Of a DNA stretch of 64,000 nt, positions 44,632 to 56,365 are shown piece after piece. The notes under the pieces are model-generated. The model searched no databases. It was not told the origin of the DNA and saw only the letters and a program-made list of their open reading frames with translations. Location: positions 4,158,975 through 4,222,974 of the forward strand of contig NC_135554.1 of assembly GCF_964340395.1 (NCBI RefSeq), written 5' to 3'. A program made the position numbers and the translations under genes. The DNA is from Glandiceps talaboti (taxonomy: Eukaryota > Hemichordata > Enteropneusta > Spengelidae). Numbering within the stretch: position 1 is the first letter of the stretch; each line of letters begins with the position of its first letter.

Positions 44632-46145
44632 ATAAACACATTCTGAGACTTTGTTTAAAATCCTGCATTCACCTTTGTAATCTAACGTCAAAACCAGTCC
44701 AATAATCAGGCTCTTATATTACAAGGTAAATGTATTACCAGGTTCATTAAGATATACAATTACTATGATAATAGGGCCATCTTAATTATCATTACCACTA
44801 ATATATATCACTTGATTCCTATTCTGTTAGATGAAATGTGGCTGGCATTTTTTAGTCATACATTTATTTTCTTTTGACATTATATTGAACTAATTTACAT
44901 CAAACAAGAACGGGATACATGCCAATGCATTTTATTAAGAGTTTTTTTCAGTTTTATTTAGACCAAATTGATTTCTTTTAGCACACATTTAGGAAACTGA
45001 ACTGGAACAATACAGTATAAAACTCTCTTTAGATAACATGTGTATCACAATATTTGCAAATACAACTAAAATGACATTCAACTGTAACACTACTAGTATA
45101 ATGTACTAATACAATATTGAACAGAAAACAAAGACTCAGTTGGTCTGCTGATCATTTTACAAGAGTTATTCAAAGTGTAATTCATTTACAAGCATATGTT
45201 GTTTTTTTGGAAAGGCAATGCACTGGTTAACATAACATTTTGTTTTAACTGGTGTTTGTGTATATATATACACACAATATACAAATTGATTATATATATA
45301 ATGGACAAAGTTGGTATTAAGTGTATTATGTACAGTTTTGTACTTGGTATGGAATGTTAACGCACAGGAATAGTATTCCAAAAAATATTTATTCGAGTGG
45401 AGGGTACTTGAAAATTTATTCGGGTGGGGGGAGGGTACTTGAAATATTTGGGGCTTTGGCGGGGGGGGGGGGGTACTTGAAAAATTGTGGAATATGGCAG
45501 GGGGGTACTTGAAAAAAAATTAGGGTTTTACAAAAAATATCCCCCCCAACAAGTTTTTGTGAAAGCAGCTTAAGGCAATGTTTAGGTTATTCACAGCCTT
45601 TGAGGTCATATTTCAAAGCTTCGAATAGCTAACGTAAATGTAAGTTTTAAATGAGTTTCCCATGTCACATAAAAATGGGCCCGTAACATTGGTATGAGGT
45701 ATTGATATTGCATGTATAGTAAAGTCACCAGTATGTTAGAGGACTTTAGGTGGTCATACCTAGTGTATAATAGAAACTGGAATCTGATGAGATGTGGTGA
45801 AGCCAAGCATTTACATGACATGTTCTGTAACTAGTGTGGTAACTAGGTAATAAATGTATATGTATATGTATAGTTATGTTTGAACTAATAAGTAATAATA
45901 AAAAATTCATGTAAGAAACAGAGATAAGAACAAATATTTACATGTACCACATTTCAGACAAGGCTATATGCCATTGTAGAAAAAGGATTTTTCTTCATCA
46001 GAATCCAAAACACAATTACCCACCCCCCTGTCCACAATTTTCAAAACAGCATGACCCCTCTACTGCCAATTTCAAAAACAGAGTGACCCCCTACAAATCC
46101 ACCGCCCCCCCCCCTCCCCCGCCGAAGAAACTGACCGGTCCCTAA

Positions 46146-46242
46146 GTGTTGTTTACGAAAACAAACAAACAAACAAACAAACAAACAAACAAACAAAATC
46201 ATGAATGTGCCACTGTGACTATTTTGCATTTTCGTTATTGTA

Positions 46243-46279
<37 letters not shown>

Positions 46280-46322
46280 ATGTATGTATGTATGTATGTA
46301 TGTTTGTGTTCGTAAACAACAC
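46146..46322. mobile_element. 177 bp inverted-repeat element packed with microsatellites
   Basis: GTGTTGTTTACGAAAACAAAC (46146-46166) and its near-exact complement GTTTGTGTTCGTAAACAACA (46302-46321) flank (CAAA)n, (TG)n and (GTAT)n runs. It begins directly after the TAA flanking Z3. Likely a MITE whose interior was overtaken by simple repeats. Confidence 0.7.
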
Positions 46323-46970
46323 AAACTGAGCCCGAGCCCGGTAGCCGTGACTTGCTCAATTTGCTGTTGAGCTTTGAGCAAAAAAAAAAGTCGTTATTGT
46401 TGAAAAAGAGAGTGGTTCAATGATTAATGTACGGGCGCACGTACGTTTGTGGACATGTAATGCCATTGCAGATCCACGCATTTAGCTGTCAATACTGTTT
46501 TCGAATTCTGTGTAAAAGCACACGTTAGAATTTGAGAGGAAATGCGTATTAGAGAATGCCAGAGAATGCTTAGTCATTCCTTACTTGCTTAGTCATCGAT
46601 GCACCTGGACATCAACCATTCGTGAGGAGGGACAGTGGTAGGAGCAAATTGACATCAGTCACCACAACTAGCTTATATATTTGTAATATCAATAGCAAAA
46701 TTTATCTACCGTATTGCTTAATGTCTTTTTAACAAAAACCCGATAACTTTTGCCATTAAGAATTAGCACATTTATGATTGTCTCAAAATTACCTCCCCTA
46801 AATAATACAATGGAATTGTCCAAATACGATATTCGTGCATGCTGTTTGATTGACCGTTGACCTCGATATATTGTTTAGGGGTGGATTGTCTCAGTTGAAT
46901 TTCATATCGGTCCTATTCGTGTGCTATGATGGAGATTATTTCACGTTAGTTTTACTGGAATAAATAAGAG
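46323..46970. other. Spacer, no gene recognised
   Basis: Some CpG-containing patches. On the + strand a strong donor-like AAAG|gtaagtg occurs at 46977/46978, which could end a noncoding exon, but no open frame leads to it. Confidence 0.4.
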
Positions 46971-47282
46971 TCAAAGGTAAGTGTCAAAACCATACATTTT
47001 AGATGTTTTGTTATTATACCGAGGAATCATTTCAAAGAAACATCCAAAGTCTGGTCTGATGTAGCGTTCGGTGAAATCAGAATTAGCCACGATCTCGTCA
47101 CGATGGGATCGGGACTCGGAGTGTGACAACCGAGTAACCGCTGAGTAAGACATCACACGGATGGTGGGCACTAGAATAACGAATTCATTCAACGCGTTTG
47201 TGATGCATGGAAGAGAAAACGAAAGTCCATTCCAGCCTTTAGAAATGTCTGTCGGGGTAGACACGAGGTGATCACCCTGCAT
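46971..47282 (-). CDS. Hypothetical 103-codon ORF
   Basis: A minus-strand ATG (47282) opens 103 codons ending in a stop at 46971-46973. The reading is of mixed composition, with segments such as VSTPTDISKGWNGLSFSLP and FTERYIRPDFGCFFEM, not a simple repeat. It lies in a patch with more CpG than its surroundings. I do not recognise the family, and there is no clear neighbouring exon. It may be a first exon, a gene remnant, or chance. Confidence 0.28.
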   Translation of the reverse strand: MQGDHLVSTPTDISKGWNGLSFSLPCITNALNEFVILVPTIRVMSYSAVTRLSHSESRSHRDEIVANSDFTERYIRPDFGCFFEMIPRYNNKTSKMYGFDTYL

Positions 47283-48829
47283 TTTTACATTTTTTTCATC
47301 GACTGTACACAGTACAGTAGTGTTACGTGATGTCGGATGTGCTGTGTGGTGGTGGTGGATGGCGATGGTGACACCAGTAGTACTAGTAGTACAGTATTAT
47401 AACCCGCATTCGGCCATACAGAAACGTTATGTATGAGAAAAACGTATTTAGCTTTTTAGCTTTGCAGGCATGATGCATGACATGGCAGTAACGGCCATAA
47501 ATATAGTCGAGTGTAGGATCGAAGTGTAGCACACGTACGCATGGCGTAATTACTGATTTTATGATTTACTGTTACACGTCACAAGGAACTCTGAGAGGTG
47601 GACTGGAAATGGAACTTAAAATGATATGTAATAATATGTTATTAACTTACATACCATGTAAAGCATGGTATAGATAGTAAACACAACATTACAGCACACA
47701 TAAATATAGCTACTGAAAAGATTTGTTAGAAAGGAATTTGCAAGTTGAAGTTTATCGACTGAATTGGCTGTACGTACTTTGCAAGTTTAAAGTCTTCATG
47801 GAATAGTATTAAACATTTATAATTTACAAATTTCATGGTCGTAAAATATCATTGATGAAGTTATGATAATCTGAAACGAAAATAATTCACAAATCTCATG
47901 CTTAAGAAATGTGCTGAAATAATAAATTGTCTCCTTGTTTCCTTGCTCACATTGTCTAAACAGTCATTTGTCCGACTTTGTCATTGTTCATAGTCAGTTC
48001 TTTATCAAAGTAGAATGACCTACATTTCAATAGTAAATGTCACCAGTAATATATGGGGTTTTTCAAAGGGACACACAGGCTGAGTTTATACGTATTTTTT
48101 AGGGCATACTTTTTACTGCAAATTTCAAAGGTACTGGCAGTGCTCTACTTACTGACACATATTAATTTGAACCATCACTTGTAAGTGACTGCACTCAAAC
48201 CTGGTAATTAGATATACAAAATGTACCTTGAAATGATCCAATGACGTAATTTATCATACATATAAAAATTTTGTCAAGAAATCTGTACAATGCAGTCAAC
48301 TATTCTAGTAATGCTAGAAGACAATTGTAATGTTATAGAAAACTTGCATCAACATTATTATACTGGAATGGGGTTTTATTTAAGTATTTTCACTTGAGTA
48401 AAAAATTTTGCAAAGTGAGCTTGTACCCCTTTAAATATTCTATCCATCATTGTCCTGTAAGAAATTATAATTTGAAATGCTGGTTAGTGTGAATCAATCG
48501 TGTTAAAATGCACTCAACATGGAATTTGAACTGTCATTTTGAAAATCAATGACATCTATGGGGTGAGGACGTGATTATATGTTAATACAATGCATTGTGT
48601 GATGGTGTATATGTACATGTACTAACAGTTATTGTCAAGTCCATACATTGTGGTTAGTCTGTTGCCATGTACATACATGTACCAAGACACTTTCTAGATG
48701 AGTTTTGACCATGTATACTTTGGACACAATCTCTATGTACAGTGACACTGATAGAGGAGCTGTTGTACATCATGTCTACCTGAGTTCCCATGCATTTCCT
48801 ACGATCTGCTTTTTTAGCACAACTGAACT
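47283..48829. other. Spacer, no gene recognised
   Basis: Short CpG-bearing part to about 47560, then AT-rich DNA. No coding motif in any frame. Confidence 0.55.
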
Positions 48830-49065
48830 GCCAAAAGCCAAATGATTGCATATATTGCAAAGAGATAATGGGGATTCATAAACACATGATAGATCATTCA
48901 AAAAATGTATGCAATTATATCTAGCAACATGACCACACCCATAGCAACAGCCAAATGATCGCATATATTGCAAAGATAACAACAGGACTGGATAGGCAAC
49001 TGGATAATCATTCAGCAAATGAACACGGTACCTAGTATGGATCAGCAGGTGGATAAACATGTTTA
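48830..49065 (-). repeat. Reverse copies of the GGGCATGGTCTTGTTGCTA-type dispersed repeat
   Basis: Two units in reverse orientation: AGCAACATGACCACACCCAT and GCAACAGCCAAATGATCGCA, with CATATATTGCAAAGA and GGTGGATAAACAT. These correspond to the family at 9855-10255. Confidence 0.7.
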
Positions 49066-49904
49066 GAAACTGTACAGTTGTGCTACAATGCCATTGACAT
49101 TATTTTAAAAAATTATGCCATGGTCAAATATGCTGTATATCAACTTTATAACATTGAGTTTCTGCAACTGTAGAAAATGTACTGATTTTCCCCCATGGTA
49201 CCAGTGTATGAGAAATTGAATTTTGTTCCACCTAGGCTATAGCTCCTGCATGACAGTGTTGCAGTAACTATATTCATGGTGTTCTGACTACTTGCAAAGT
49301 ACTGCCATGTAAGTTGGGCTGTTAAAGTCAATGGCTATCAAATCTAGCAATCCTCTATGAACAGTGTTGGAAATGATCACTTCACATAGATTTTAAAACA
49401 TAGACTTGTGCTATATAAGATCTCTTTTGGAAAAAAAGCCCTTTATGTTACAGGGTCTTAGAAACCGTAAAATAATTTATTTCTATGGATGTCATGAAGA
49501 GATGCCTCCTACCTTAAATTTTGAACCATCAAATAGTGTCCATAGTTTGATGTCAAGATACCACAGTTGCTATGTACTTATAGACACAATGTCACCTTGT
49601 CATCGTCAGACTCAGTGGTGGTTAGTCAGTCACATTGTGATGGTCATTGACTCTTACATGGTCTTGGATGAAGTGATGTAGACACTAACAATTTTATTTA
49701 TTCTCTATAAATGTAGTAAACCAACATATTTTTCTGTTTTTATTGGATGAACATGAAATGGAATGAACAAAGCCATAAATTGTCTCATGATAGTCGATAG
49801 ATGTTGAATCCGTAAAAAATCAAAATGGTGTAGTGTTACATTTATTACCAAACATGATCATCACCAGAGATTTGATTTCACACTTAAACTAATACAACAA
49901 GTCT

Positions 49905-50182
49905 ATATAGGCTATGGTGATGTACAGTCATTGAGTTTTAATTCTACAAAGTCATGATGATGTTTAGCCTACGTACATGTAGACTTGAAGGACAAATGCT
50001 ACCACACTATTTCCACTATTCTAACTGATATTTTTAGATTTTTGTATTTTCACTTGTCAGTGTGGATAGCGGAAATAGTGTACCAGTACATGTCGGTAGT
50101 AGTGTTAGTCCTTCAAGTCTACATGTAGGCTATGGTGATGTACAGTCATTGAGTTTTCATTCTACAAAGTCATGATGATGAT
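49905..50182. repeat. Direct duplication enclosing a long inverted repeat
   Basis: TAGGCTATGGTGATGTACAG with TCATTGAGTTTTAATTCTAC and AAAGTCATGATGATG (49909-49963) is repeated at 50128-50182. Between them, GCCTACGTACATGTAGACTT, GAAGGACAAATGCTACCACA and CTATTTCC are mirrored by GGAAATAGTGTACCAG ... CCTTCAAGTCTACATGTAGG (50070-50130), giving arms of 50-60 bp around a 50 bp loop. The two arms share the right-hand edge with the second direct copy. Confidence 0.75.
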
Positions 50183-51079
50183 GACCATGTATTTCAGATG
50201 ATTGTTGACCATGGCATGACTACTCAAACGCTCAATAGAACATAAAGCCAAGTTGTCTATGTGTTACTTGCTCAAAAATAATGATATACCTGTAATGATG
50301 ACAAATTATTATTATACGATATGTAGTAAAGACACTGATTCATATGACTTCACCAGACAACCCAAAATACATTTAGTTAACACAACATGTAAGATTCATA
50401 ACAAAATATAAGCTAGGCAGGATACATGCATACAATTTATATGTTGCCTAAAATATGTGCAGTGAAGTCCTAATTAGTCTAATTCCTGATAACCATTTTC
50501 TGATTTACACTATGTCATCTTCATGTTAGATGATAACAGCCATGTAGTGTAAATTGGAACACCATTGTCAAGAACTAGACTACATACAGTGCATGTAAAT
50601 CCAAGTGTTACACAAAGTTTGTTGACCTGAGGCTGAACAGTGAAAATGTTGCAACTTAAATGATCTTTGATCATGTAACTATTTATTATATGTACAGTGA
50701 AGTGTTTCAACTTTTGTGTTTAAATGAAAGTTGAGAACCCTAATATAACGATGACAAGATGTTAGAAAGGCTCCTTTCTCCCCTCAATGACAAGCTTTGG
50801 AGTTCCAGGGTGGTTATTCTGATGGCTGGTAGTCAGTACCATTGGTCTTAAAACTGCCTGGTCATGACAGCTGCATGGCAGTGGTAGCTGATCAAAATGA
50901 TAAGAATACAGTCAGACTCCTCCCCCTCCCCTCCCCCTCCCTTTGCTTCCCACCTGGCTGAAAAGATAATGCTCAGGTTAAATTTTACATGTGAAATGAT
51001 ATTATACTTTTCCAACCTGTGTGATGAATTCTACTTATTTTATTCTGTCGGTGATAGTTTAGACATCTTGTTGAATTTA

Positions 51080-51145
51080 TCTAAGGATAGATTCTACTAG
51101 GCTGAAGTCACAGGATAGATTCTACTAGGCTGAAGTCACAGGAAA
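51080..51145. repeat. Short tandem duplication, unit about 29 bp
   Basis: Two copies of GGATAGATTCTACTAGGCTG and AAGTCACA in a row. No gene nearby. Confidence 0.85.
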
Positions 51146-54100
51146 GAGTCTCGAATAAGGAGAAGCACTGGAACATTTCCCATATCAATTACTAATTGAT
51201 GTCAGGTATTGACTGACAAGGACATTTGTACAGGTGTAGCAATGATGTACATGTGTACAAGTTTGTCCTGAATAGTAGCCACTGTTCAGTAACTGTACAT
51301 GTATGAATAGGTGAGAATGACAGGGTCTGTCTATCATTGGAGTAACACCTTCTACTTTTATACATGTAACTCTATAGATTTTAACATATGAATTACTGAA
51401 AGTGAGAAATAGAATTATTTTCTGTGTGGTTGCATATGAACAAACAGTTATTTTAAAATAGTGTTGTCGCTAGGGATAGTACAAATGTAAGTGGTGAGGT
51501 CTCCTTGGATTCCAGGTATTTTATCATGGTTCCCCACCAAAGTTACATGTATGGTAGAAGGGACACACATACATGTCAATCTGATTAAAATCCGATGTAT
51601 TGCACACTTCACGATTTCTTTTTGGCTGTTACATTTACTGTCGTTTGTTCTTTTGTGAGCGCCCATTACATACATACATCTGACACAATACCATTGGTTT
51701 TCCTGAGCCACACGAGATCACTGAGTGAATTCACTCAACCAATGAAAATGTGTAATACACCGAAACATACATGTACAGTACTTCAAATTTTAATCAGATT
51801 GATATACATGCACATGGTAATCTATTTATTGGGTGACCGGAACCCCCTTCCCCCTCCCCCCAGTTAACTGGGTTTCTAAGCCTTTATAGCAGAATTAAAT
51901 TGCATAAGTAGGTAAATCTTCTTGAATCCCCAAGTATCATATAGAGTGATACCCAACAAAATGTTGTAGATGGTTTGCAAATTTTTCTAAACCCCCCCCC
52001 CCCCCCACTGCCCCCCACCAGCATTCCAAAAATTATGTTTGCAAAGTCACTCAAGATCTATATGCAATGTAAGTACTATAGTATGTATAGTATATGCAAT
52101 CTAAGAAGAGGACATAATACATTCAGTGTATCAGTGTATAAACAAGTGGGTTTTTAAGATTGTGTCCGGTTTGTCTTTTTGTTGTGAAATGTTAAATGAT
52201 AATGACATGGGTCTTTAATAGATGTATTGTAGGCAATTCAAAAGAAAATACTTGAAAAGACTCCAGACAAAGTTCTATTTGTGCTCAAAACGAGGCAAAA
52301 GATAACAAGTCTGGATAGATATCAAAAGTTATGTGAATCAGCTGTGCAAAGACAGTAAGGTCAAAACGAACAGGTAAACTAATTGCTAAGAATTTTAAAA
52401 TAATGTAAAGATTTAGTGTGAAAGTGATCCCCGATTCAAAATCTATGTTTTTACTGCCGATGCTTTTAGTGCTACCCAATTTAATAAAAGGTGTATAGTC
52501 AGTAATAATGTTGTCAGTTTTCATGGTTTTATTTTGGGTTGTATTTTAAATAGTGTGTTGGAATACATGTGTAACAGTTGCAGTAGGACTCTGATCTGAG
52601 TCTTGCCAGGTTTTCAGATATGATGGATAAAAACTGAAATACAGACAATTTTTGGGTCCAAAACACCACATTATTCTGTTTTTCAAAGCCGCTTCCCCCC
52701 ACCTACTATTTGATGGAGGACTTTAGAGAACCCTGGTGTGCATATACCATGAAGAAAAGATATTAATTATTTTGGTCTGTATTCATTGATAGTACACTAC
52801 ACTGAATTCTAAAGACATTTTGAAAACTTGCCACGTCATGTAGCTTTCACAAATTGACAATAGTTTTTCCAGTGCAAGGAAAATATTGCAGAATTGCAGA
52901 CTGTGTTTTTGTACCAGAACAATATCATATGTGCATGGAGATTAATGTACTTTACAGGAATTTAAAAAAAATATGTTTCAGGTGCAAATTTCTGCTTGCA
53001 CTGTGACCCACAATGTCTACAACACTTCCCACATTTTGTTTACTGACAGTTGGGAATGTGACATGCATTCATATGAGTTATGACATGTTTAACTATAGTA
53101 AACCATAGAGAATGATGACAGAGTAATATGAAATTTACATAACACAAGACAGTATTGTTATGTAAATCAACCACTGTCAATTTCAATGGATCATGGGGGG
53201 GGGGGGGGACCTACAGGGTGTGAACCCTGTGTGTACTGTCAAGATACATGTACATGTATAGCCTGTACTGTTGAGATACATCTGTTAGCTGGTTGTACCT
53301 CCTAGCCCTAGTATTCTCCTATTCTGGTTGTCATGGTTGAAGGGACTACATACTGTGGTCATGCAACCAGGCTATTGGGTAAAATTTACAATCTGTTGTT
53401 ATCAGTTTTGACAACATAATCATTACAAGCAGTGAAAAGGAGGGTTAGGAGATAAGACCCCTTAACTATGTTTCTTGACAGTGCAACAACAGAACAACAC
53501 ACGGGTTAGGAGGTATGCCCATGCAGCTGACAATGTTTCTCAACAGTGCTGTAAATCGTAGTCGATGGGTAAATTAACGTCTTGTGGTACTTTGTGTAAG
53601 CTGAAGTCTTTTGAAGGCTTTACTCTTGATTTGTAAGAAGCAATGGAAGAAATGATATACTGGTAATATGAATAAGATGCTAACTTTGTATGTGTTAATT
53701 AGTATATACATGTATGTACAATGTACTTTCCAATCAGCGGAACTCTTCCAGGAGGTCCGCAACAGTTTGACTTCTATGGGGCAGTCCCACATTGTCACAT
53801 TTGCATGTGAATTAAAATTAATTTGTAAAGACTAATTCCAAAATACATCCCAGTGATGGGGTGGAGGTGTTCAGTTGTATTCATAGTTTACTTAGGTAAA
53901 ATTGACAAAGGCAAGGGCAGTGTTCACAAACATTGCTAATCCCATTTAATCATGATTAGCTGTGTATGTAACTCTTGCCTAACAGCAAAATATAGATATA
54001 AACTCTAGACTGCCGTCTATGTGGAAATTGGAAATTGATTGGCAGGAGAAACCAGCAAGGAAGTACATTGTACTTGGTGCATTTTACCATGAGTGTGCAA

Positions 54101-55009
54101 GTAATGTATGTAAGGGTGGAATCAGTTCATAGTGCTGCCATAAAGGTAGCGATAGGGATTTGAATTCAAGTCAGGTCTTATTTTCAGATGTAAATATTGA
54201 TAACGTGTCCACTAACACCATAGTCTGATTATTACTATATTAGTGATTTCATAGGGTTCACAAATGTGCAAAGGAGAAGAGATCATGTGACATCCTTTCT
54301 TCTACAAAAGTTCATACAATGAATAATGTACTGAATCATCAAATAATAATTTCACATAATCAGAACGATAATGTGAATTTTTCCTCATATTACTGTCCTT
54401 TGTTTATTCTTAAAACACTTCATTTTGTCAAATAAAGATATTGAATGGCGTTTAGACCACATCCGTAATGTCAAAGAAATATGACTTCCTGGACTCATAT
54501 ATATATTTGAGACTATCCCTTAGTGTTCAGGAAATATATACATGTATACGAACCAAGGACATACATGTATTTATTCTAAATTCCTCAAGTACTCAATTTA
54601 CAAGTCCTTCATTATGGCTTTTTCTAAATAATCAATTGTACATTGTATGTACAGTGCCCTAGAGAGTTTCCTTGATGACTTCATTGCTGCAAACAAAAAC
54701 TACCTATGAATGATAATCGGAGAAAAAAGAACTCCGCAACATTTTGTAGTTAACTCAAGGTAAACAGTGAATGTCTCCTAAAAAAGACACAGAGTGTTGT
54801 GAAAAGGATGTGCTATCACTGCTAAGGCCAAGACTATGTCGGTCAGCTGTATTTTATGTGATGACGTTCAAAAGACTTGGGTGATAGTTCAATCCTAGCG
54901 TACAAGTTAAATATGGAGAACATGAATAGATGAATGGTTCTATTGTAGTAGTAAGAATGAATTACAGTTGTCAATGTAGTACAAGTTAGTCTGTGAAATG
55001 ACATCAGTT
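51146..55009. other. Spacer, no gene recognised
   Basis: AT-rich DNA with C-runs (51850, 51990), a G-run (53197) and a weak relative of the ACCTGAGTTCCC repeat (51480-51560). Short frames only. Confidence 0.5.
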
Positions 55010-56365
55010 GTGTGTGTAATAGTCAGGGTGTGGTTTATAGTTTGCCACCCTGTAATCAGGACTAGGTGTGTAATAGTCAGGGTATGGTTTACAGTTTGCC
55101 ACCCTGTAATCAGGACTAGGTGTGTAATAGTCAGGGTATGGTTTACAGTTTGCCACCCTGTAATCAGGACTAGGTGTGTAATAGTCAGGGTGTGGTTTAC
55201 AGTTTGCCACCCTGTAATCAGGACTAGGTGTGTAATAGTCAGGGTGTGGTTTACAGTTTGCCACCCTGTAATCAGGACGAGGTGTGTAATAGTCAGGGTG
55301 TGGTTTACAGTTTGCCACCCTGTAATCAGGACTAGGTGTGTAATAGTCAAGGTATGGTTTACAGTTTGCCACCCTGTAATCAGGACTAGGTGTGTAATAG
55401 TCAAGGTGTGGTTTACAGTTTGCCACCCTGTAATCAGGACTAGGTGTGTAATAGTCAGGGTGTGGTTTACAGTTTGCCACCCTGTAATCAGGACTAGGTG
55501 TGTAATAGTCAAGGTATGGTTTACAGTTTGCCACCCTGTAATCAGGACTAGGTGTGTTATAGTCAGGGCGTGGTTTACAGTTTGCCACCCTGTAATCAGG
55601 ACTAGGTGTGTAATAGTCAGGGTATGGTTTACAGTTTGCCACCCTGTAGTCAGGACTAGGTGTGTAATAGTCAGGGTGTGGTTTACAGTTTGCCACCCTG
55701 TAATCAGGACGAGGTGTGTAATAGTCAAGGTATGGTTTACAGTTTGCCACCCTGTAATCAGGACTAGGTGTGTAATAGTCAGGGTATGCTTTACAGTTTG
55801 CCACCCTGTAATCAAGACTAGGTGTGTAATAGTCAGGGTGTGGTTTACAGTTTGCCACCCTGTAATCAGGACTAGGTGTGTAATAGTCAAGGTGTGGTTT
55901 ACAGTTTGCCACCCTGTAATCAGGACTAGGTGTGTAATAGTCAAGGTGTGATTTACAGTTTGCCACCCTGTAATCAGGACTAGGTGTGTAATAGTCAGGG
56001 TGTGGTTTACAGTTTGCCACCCTGTAATCAGGACTAGGTGTGTAATAGTCGAGGTGTGGTTTACAGTTTGCCACCCTGTAATCAGGACTAGGTGTGTAAT
56101 AGTCAGGGTGTGGTTTACAGTTTGCCACCCTGTAATCAGGACTAGGTGTGTAATAGTCAGGGTGTGGTTTACAGTTTGCCACCCTGTAATCAGGACTAGG
56201 TGTGTAATAGTCAGGGTATGGTTTACAGTTTGCCACCCTGTAATCAGGACTAGGTGTGTAATAGTCAAGGTGTGGTTTACAGTTTGCCACCCTGTAATCA
56301 GGACTAGGTGTGTAATAGTCAGGGTGTGGTTTACAGTTTGCCACCCTGTAATCAGGGCTAGGTCT
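55010..56365. repeat. 54 bp minisatellite, 25 copies
   Basis: 25 copies of a 54 bp unit with GGTGTGTAATAGTCAGGGTG, TGGTTTACAGTTTGCCACCC and TGTAATCAGGACTA. As 54 is divisible by three and the unit lacks stops in two minus frames and one plus frame, it produces ORFs of 442, 454 and 317 codons. Changes between units (CAGGG/CAAGG, GTGTG/GTATG) fall without regard to codon position in any of them. Confidence 0.95.

Larger units (their letters stand above)
43212..45569 (+). mobile_element. Element Y: DNA transposon with TTAA target, nested in Z3
   Basis: The ends GCTGCTTTCACAAAAAGTTG and (complemented) GCTGCTTTCACAAAAACTTG form an inverted repeat of about 28 bp that runs on into GTTGGGGGGG. TTAA flanks both sides (43208-43211 and 45570-45573), and removing the element with one TTAA restores the Z sequence TCTATTAAGGCAA. 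Subterminal units of G8-G14 plus TACTTGAAAA are repeated at both ends (43234-43345 and 45400-45520). The interior carries one coding relic (44289-44631). TTAA is the piggyBac target, but the ends are not obviously piggyBac-like, so the superfamily stays open. Confidence 0.72.
42291..46142 (-). mobile_element. Element Z3: reverse-oriented copy interrupted by element Y
   Basis: The right end is intact: GAAACTGACCGGTCCC at 46127-46142, followed by TAA. The left end is worn (ACTGGTCAGTTTCGCCAGCC from 42295). The block 45567-46142 is the complement of Z1 34972-35690, and 42300-43207 is the complement of Z1 35700-36990. The two parts are separated only by element Y (43212-45569). Z3 is more complete than Z2. 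No coding sequence of its own. Confidence 0.72.
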
